NCBI GenBank assembly: GCA_030692565.1
Contig: JAUYAO010000044.1
Coordinates: 1 to 64,000 of the forward strand
Reading direction: 5' to 3'
DNA length: 64,000 nt
Source: Nitrospira sp.
GTDB taxonomy: Bacteria; Nitrospirota; Nitrospiria; Nitrospirales; Nitrospiraceae
In this document: positions 61,867-64,000 of the stretch, in pieces
How the letters are laid out: the number at the start of each line of letters is the position of its first letter
Position numbering within the stretch: the first letter of the stretch is position 1
Translations under genes and position numbers: made by a program
The notes under the pieces: model-generated
The model's database searches: none
Told to the model about the DNA's origin: nothing
What the model saw: only the letters and a program-made list of their open reading frames with translations

Positions 61867-62829
61867 TCACCGTTCGGGCTGGGATTGCACACGCCCCGTA
61901 TACTCAGCAATCGCAGCGAGAACCAGATGCGCCACATCCAGTGCCGCGGCCCCGTCCTCACCGGAGACCTCGGGCCGCGTTCCGGTGTGGATGGCCTGCA
62001 CAAAGGACTCCAGCTGAAGCTTGAGCGGCTCGTCAGCGTTCCCCTGAAATGTTTCGGTATCGAGTTCAGGCGGTGCACCGGGCGCGATGCGACGCCGTGA
62101 GATCACCGCCTGCCGGGTTTGAAAATCGATCGAGAGATACTGTTCCCGCTGAAACAGCCGCAACCGGCGCATCTTGTTCGTCGACACCCGACTCGCGGTG
62201 AGATTCGCCACACAGCCGCCACGGAACTGAATGCGGGCCTGGGCAATATCGATCGTCGGAGAGAGCACCGCGACGCCGGACGCACGCACCTCTTCGACCG
62301 GACCGGGATTGAACGAGAGCACGAGATCCAGGTCATGAATCATCAGATCCAACACCACGTCGACGTCCGTCCCGCGCGGGCTGTAACTACTCTGTCGATG
62401 GCCCTCGATAAAGACCGGGCGCTTGATGTGCGTCCGCATGGTCCGCATGATGGGATTGAAGCGTTCACTATGACCGACTTGCAGCCGGCAACCCTTCGCC
62501 TTGGCGAGCGCCACCAGTTCATGCGCCTCGGCCGGCTGCACGGCAATCGGCTTCTCGACCAACACGTGTTTGCCGGCTTCGAGACACCGCTTGGCCACGG
62601 CATAGTGAGAGGACGTGGGCACGGCCACACTGACCAGATCGACCGCTTTCAATAGTTCTTCGGGGCTGCGGTAGAACTGGGCGGCATGCCGTCCGGCGAT
62701 TTCTTGCCCGCGCTCAGGACTCTGATCCGTGACGCCGACGAGTGTCACGCCGGGGATGGACGCATAGAGGCGCGCATGATGCTGCCCCAAATGTCCGACC
62801 CCGATGACGCCTGCCCGTATTGTTTTCAC
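61867..62829 (-). CDS. Gfo/Idh/MocA-family oxidoreductase (GnnA-like candidate)
   Basis: A 320-aa NAD(P)-dependent oxidoreductase. The N-terminal Rossmann motif is AGVIGVGHLGQHHARLYAS, with VLVEKPIAVQPAEAHEL (the EKP motif) and a C-terminal dehydrogenase domain including LDLMIHDLDLVLSF. A GTG at 62829 with GGAGGA upstream is preferred over a TTG further up inside the palindromic repeat. Members placed between lpxA and lpxB include GnnA, which oxidises UDP-GlcNAc at C3 for 3-amino lipid A. No GnnB transaminase is visible, so that role is only a suggestion. Confidence 0.82.
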   Translation of the reverse strand: MKTIRAGVIGVGHLGQHHARLYASIPGVTLVGVTDQSPERGQEIAGRHAAQFYRSPEELLKAVDLVSVAVPTSSHYAVAKRCLEAGKHVLVEKPIAVQPAEAHELVALAKAKGCRLQVGHSERFNPIMRTMRTHIKRPVFIEGHRQSSYSPRGTDVDVVLDLMIHDLDLVLSFNPGPVEEVRASGVAVLSPTIDIAQARIQFRGGCVANLTASRVSTNKMRRLRLFQREQYLSIDFQTRQAVISRRRIAPGAPPELDTETFQGNADEPLKLQLESFVQAIHTGTRPEVSGEDGAAALDVAHLVLAAIAEYTGRVQSQPER

Positions 62830-62856
62830 TAAAGGCACTTCCTCCGGTTCACTTAG

Positions 62857-62973
62857 CAGAGTGCTCAAAGAGGCCGTCCAGCAAGGCCGCAGCGAGCGAA
62901 GAGGCGTACGCGGCGGTACGTTGAGCCTCTTCGTGAAGCGAGAACGCCGCCGGCAGCCTCTTTCAGCACTCTG
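62857..62973. repeat. Large intergenic palindromic element, copy 2
   Basis: A 117-bp imperfect palindrome with outer arms CAGAGTGCTCAAAGAGGC and GCCTCTTTCAGCACTCTG (one mismatch) and a central CGTAC/GTACG hairpin. It begins at the lpxI stop codon, exactly as copy 1 begins at the cysE stop. Internal GCAAGGCCGCAG and GCGAGAACG are shared with copy 1. It fills the lpxI to Gfo/Idh gap. Confidence 0.8.
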
Positions 62974-63822
62974 CTACGCTTTGATCGGTTCAAGATGCTT
63001 GATCCCGACCACGGCAATACCGGCCTGGCGCGCCTTCTCCAACAACAGGTCCCGATCCAGCATCACGGTTCGTCCGGCTTCCACGGCTAACACCGTGGCA
63101 TTCACCGAGGCCATCACCTCGATCGTGCGCGGCCCGATAGCCGGCAAATCGAATCGGAGATCCTGTTGCGGCTTGCACCGTTTCACGACAACCGCGCCCT
63201 CTTTCGCCAATTCCCCGCCCCGCTTGATCGCGCCATCGGTCCCTTCGACCGCTTCGACCGCCACCACGACTTTGTCTTTGATCACGACACACTGTCCGAT
63301 ATCGAGACGCCCCATTTCGTAGGCCATTTCCCAGCCGTATCGAATATTCTCCCACTCTTTTTTGGACGGCTCGCGAGAGGCAAGCGTTCCTTCTTCGACC
63401 AGGATGCCTTCAAGACCGAAGGTGGACTCGCAAATCGTAATCCCTTCCCGCTCGATCTCCGCCGCAATTTCCCTGAGAATGTCGTCGTCCCGCCAGAGCG
63501 CGACCCGCGCGAACAAGGCCAGCGCCCGCAGATCCGGCCGCACCGTTGTAAACACATGCGTCTTCTTGACGCCGCCCAGCATGACCACGCGCTTCACATT
63601 ATCGCTCTTGAAGGCATTGATCAGCTTGTTCAGCTGCCCGATCTTCACCCAGTGGATGCTATCGACATGCTGCTCAAGTTCAGGCTCCGCCTCTCCCACA
63701 TGGGCGACGGCCGACACAAAGTACCCCAATTTCTTGGCATTGTCGGCGAAGATAATCGGAAATCGCCCATTCCCGGCGATCAGTCCGATCCGTTTGTCTT
63801 CGGTGGGCATTGAGGTGGTCAC
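62974..63822 (-). CDS. lpxI: UDP-2,3-diacylglucosamine diphosphatase LpxI
   Basis: Hydrolyses UDP-diacylglucosamine to lipid X; it is the LpxH alternative found in many non-gamma lineages. The 282-aa protein has GLIAGNGRFPIIFADNAKKL near the N-terminus and, in the C-terminal DUF1009 domain, IGQCVVIKDKVVVAVEAVEG, TDGAIKRGGELA, FDLPAIGPRTIE and the closing AGIAVVGI. The GTG at 63822 overlaps the lpxA stop by four bases (GTGA); an ATG at 63810 is the alternative. Its stop meets the palindromic element. Confidence 0.93.
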   Translation of the reverse strand: MTTSMPTEDKRIGLIAGNGRFPIIFADNAKKLGYFVSAVAHVGEAEPELEQHVDSIHWVKIGQLNKLINAFKSDNVKRVVMLGGVKKTHVFTTVRPDLRALALFARVALWRDDDILREIAAEIEREGITICESTFGLEGILVEEGTLASREPSKKEWENIRYGWEMAYEMGRLDIGQCVVIKDKVVVAVEAVEGTDGAIKRGGELAKEGAVVVKRCKPQQDLRFDLPAIGPRTIEVMASVNATVLAVEAGRTVMLDRDLLLEKARQAGIAVVGIKHLEPIKA

Positions 63823-64000
63823 GCGGATTCATCCTCATCGCCCTGGTCCTTCCCGATCGAACGGGAAATTCCACGCTTGGTGGCTTCCATGAAGGTCAGG
63901 ATCTGGGCGACATCCGCCTGATCCTTGAACTCCGCCCTAGCCAGCTTGATCGCTTCGGCGGATCGATGGCCCTCGCGGAACAGGAGGTCGTAGGCCTTCT
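63819..64000 (-). CDS. lpxA: UDP-N-acetylglucosamine acyltransferase LpxA, C-terminal end (partial)
   Basis: The last 59 codons are in the window. They read AYDLLFREGHRSAEAIKLAR, then a helical segment ending FMEATKRGISRS and an acidic tail DQGDEDESA before TGA. The AYxLLFR start and the final FIxxSKRGI-like element are typical of the LpxA C-terminal helical domain. Position before lpxI fits a lpxD-fabZ-lpxA-lpxI order. The catalytic beta-helix is outside the window. Confidence 0.88.
   Translation of the reverse strand, partial: KAYDLLFREGHRSAEAIKLARAEFKDQADVAQILTFMEATKRGISRSIGKDQGDEDESA

Overview
This is one end-to-end envelope-biogenesis region of a Gram-negative bacterium. Every confident gene except an IS30 transposase lies on the minus strand, so transcription runs from 64 kb towards 1. 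Moderately high GC, the gene repertoire (L-FucNAc and rhamnose pathways, a Raetz pathway using LpxI, a UpxY/RfaH-type NusG paralogue) and a palindromic intergenic element that I associate with Nitrospira suggest Nitrospirota. That assignment is inference from content and memory; the window has no rRNA.

Region 1 (64-51 kb, transcribed first) builds lipid A and the inner core: lpxA (partial), lpxI, a GnnA-like Gfo/Idh oxidoreductase, lpxB, msbA, a frameshifted DUF374 acyltransferase, waaA (KDO transferase), lpxK, a heptosyltransferase fused to a GmhB-type phosphatase, a WaaC-like heptosyltransferase, another GT9 enzyme, and a winged-helix regulator.

Region 2 (50.8-14 kb) is an O-antigen/outer-core locus. 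It opens with a small four-helix-bundle gene and a NusG-like antiterminator. It continues with GDP-mannose dehydratase, a PglK-like ABC flippase, many glycosyltransferases, three FkbM methyltransferases, a GMD-like dehydratase next to a sugar C-methyltransferase, an asparagine synthetase, the fnlA-fnlB-fnlC-wbuB L-FucNAc set, a WbpM/WbpL/WbpV-like priming set, an O-antigen ligase-like protein and rfbABD. The 33-42 kb part is visibly more AT-rich and carries an IS30 copy whose transposase has an in-frame amber codon.

Region 3 (11.3-0.3 kb) supplies precursors and housekeeping: KdsC-like phosphatase, mannose-1-P guanylyltransferase, phosphomannomutase, a DUF3108 protein, FBPase, class I aldolase, DegP/HtrA, a PIN-TRAM membrane protein, ispD, ispF and cysE. 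It ends at the first codons of an IS1182-like transposase at the window edge.

The least explained signal is a set of eight short-period arrays (9-bp or 7-bp units), most built as two inverted arms, placed at gene junctions or inside genes. Two of them bracket the four-helix-bundle gene. Others supply start or stop codons, form the linker that joins a heptosyltransferase to GmhB in one reading frame, and insert about 27 residues into the KDO transferase. They look like a family of hairpin-forming minisatellites that remodels gene ends. I found no CRISPR, tRNA or rRNA, and no gap longer than 300 bases without a gene or described element.
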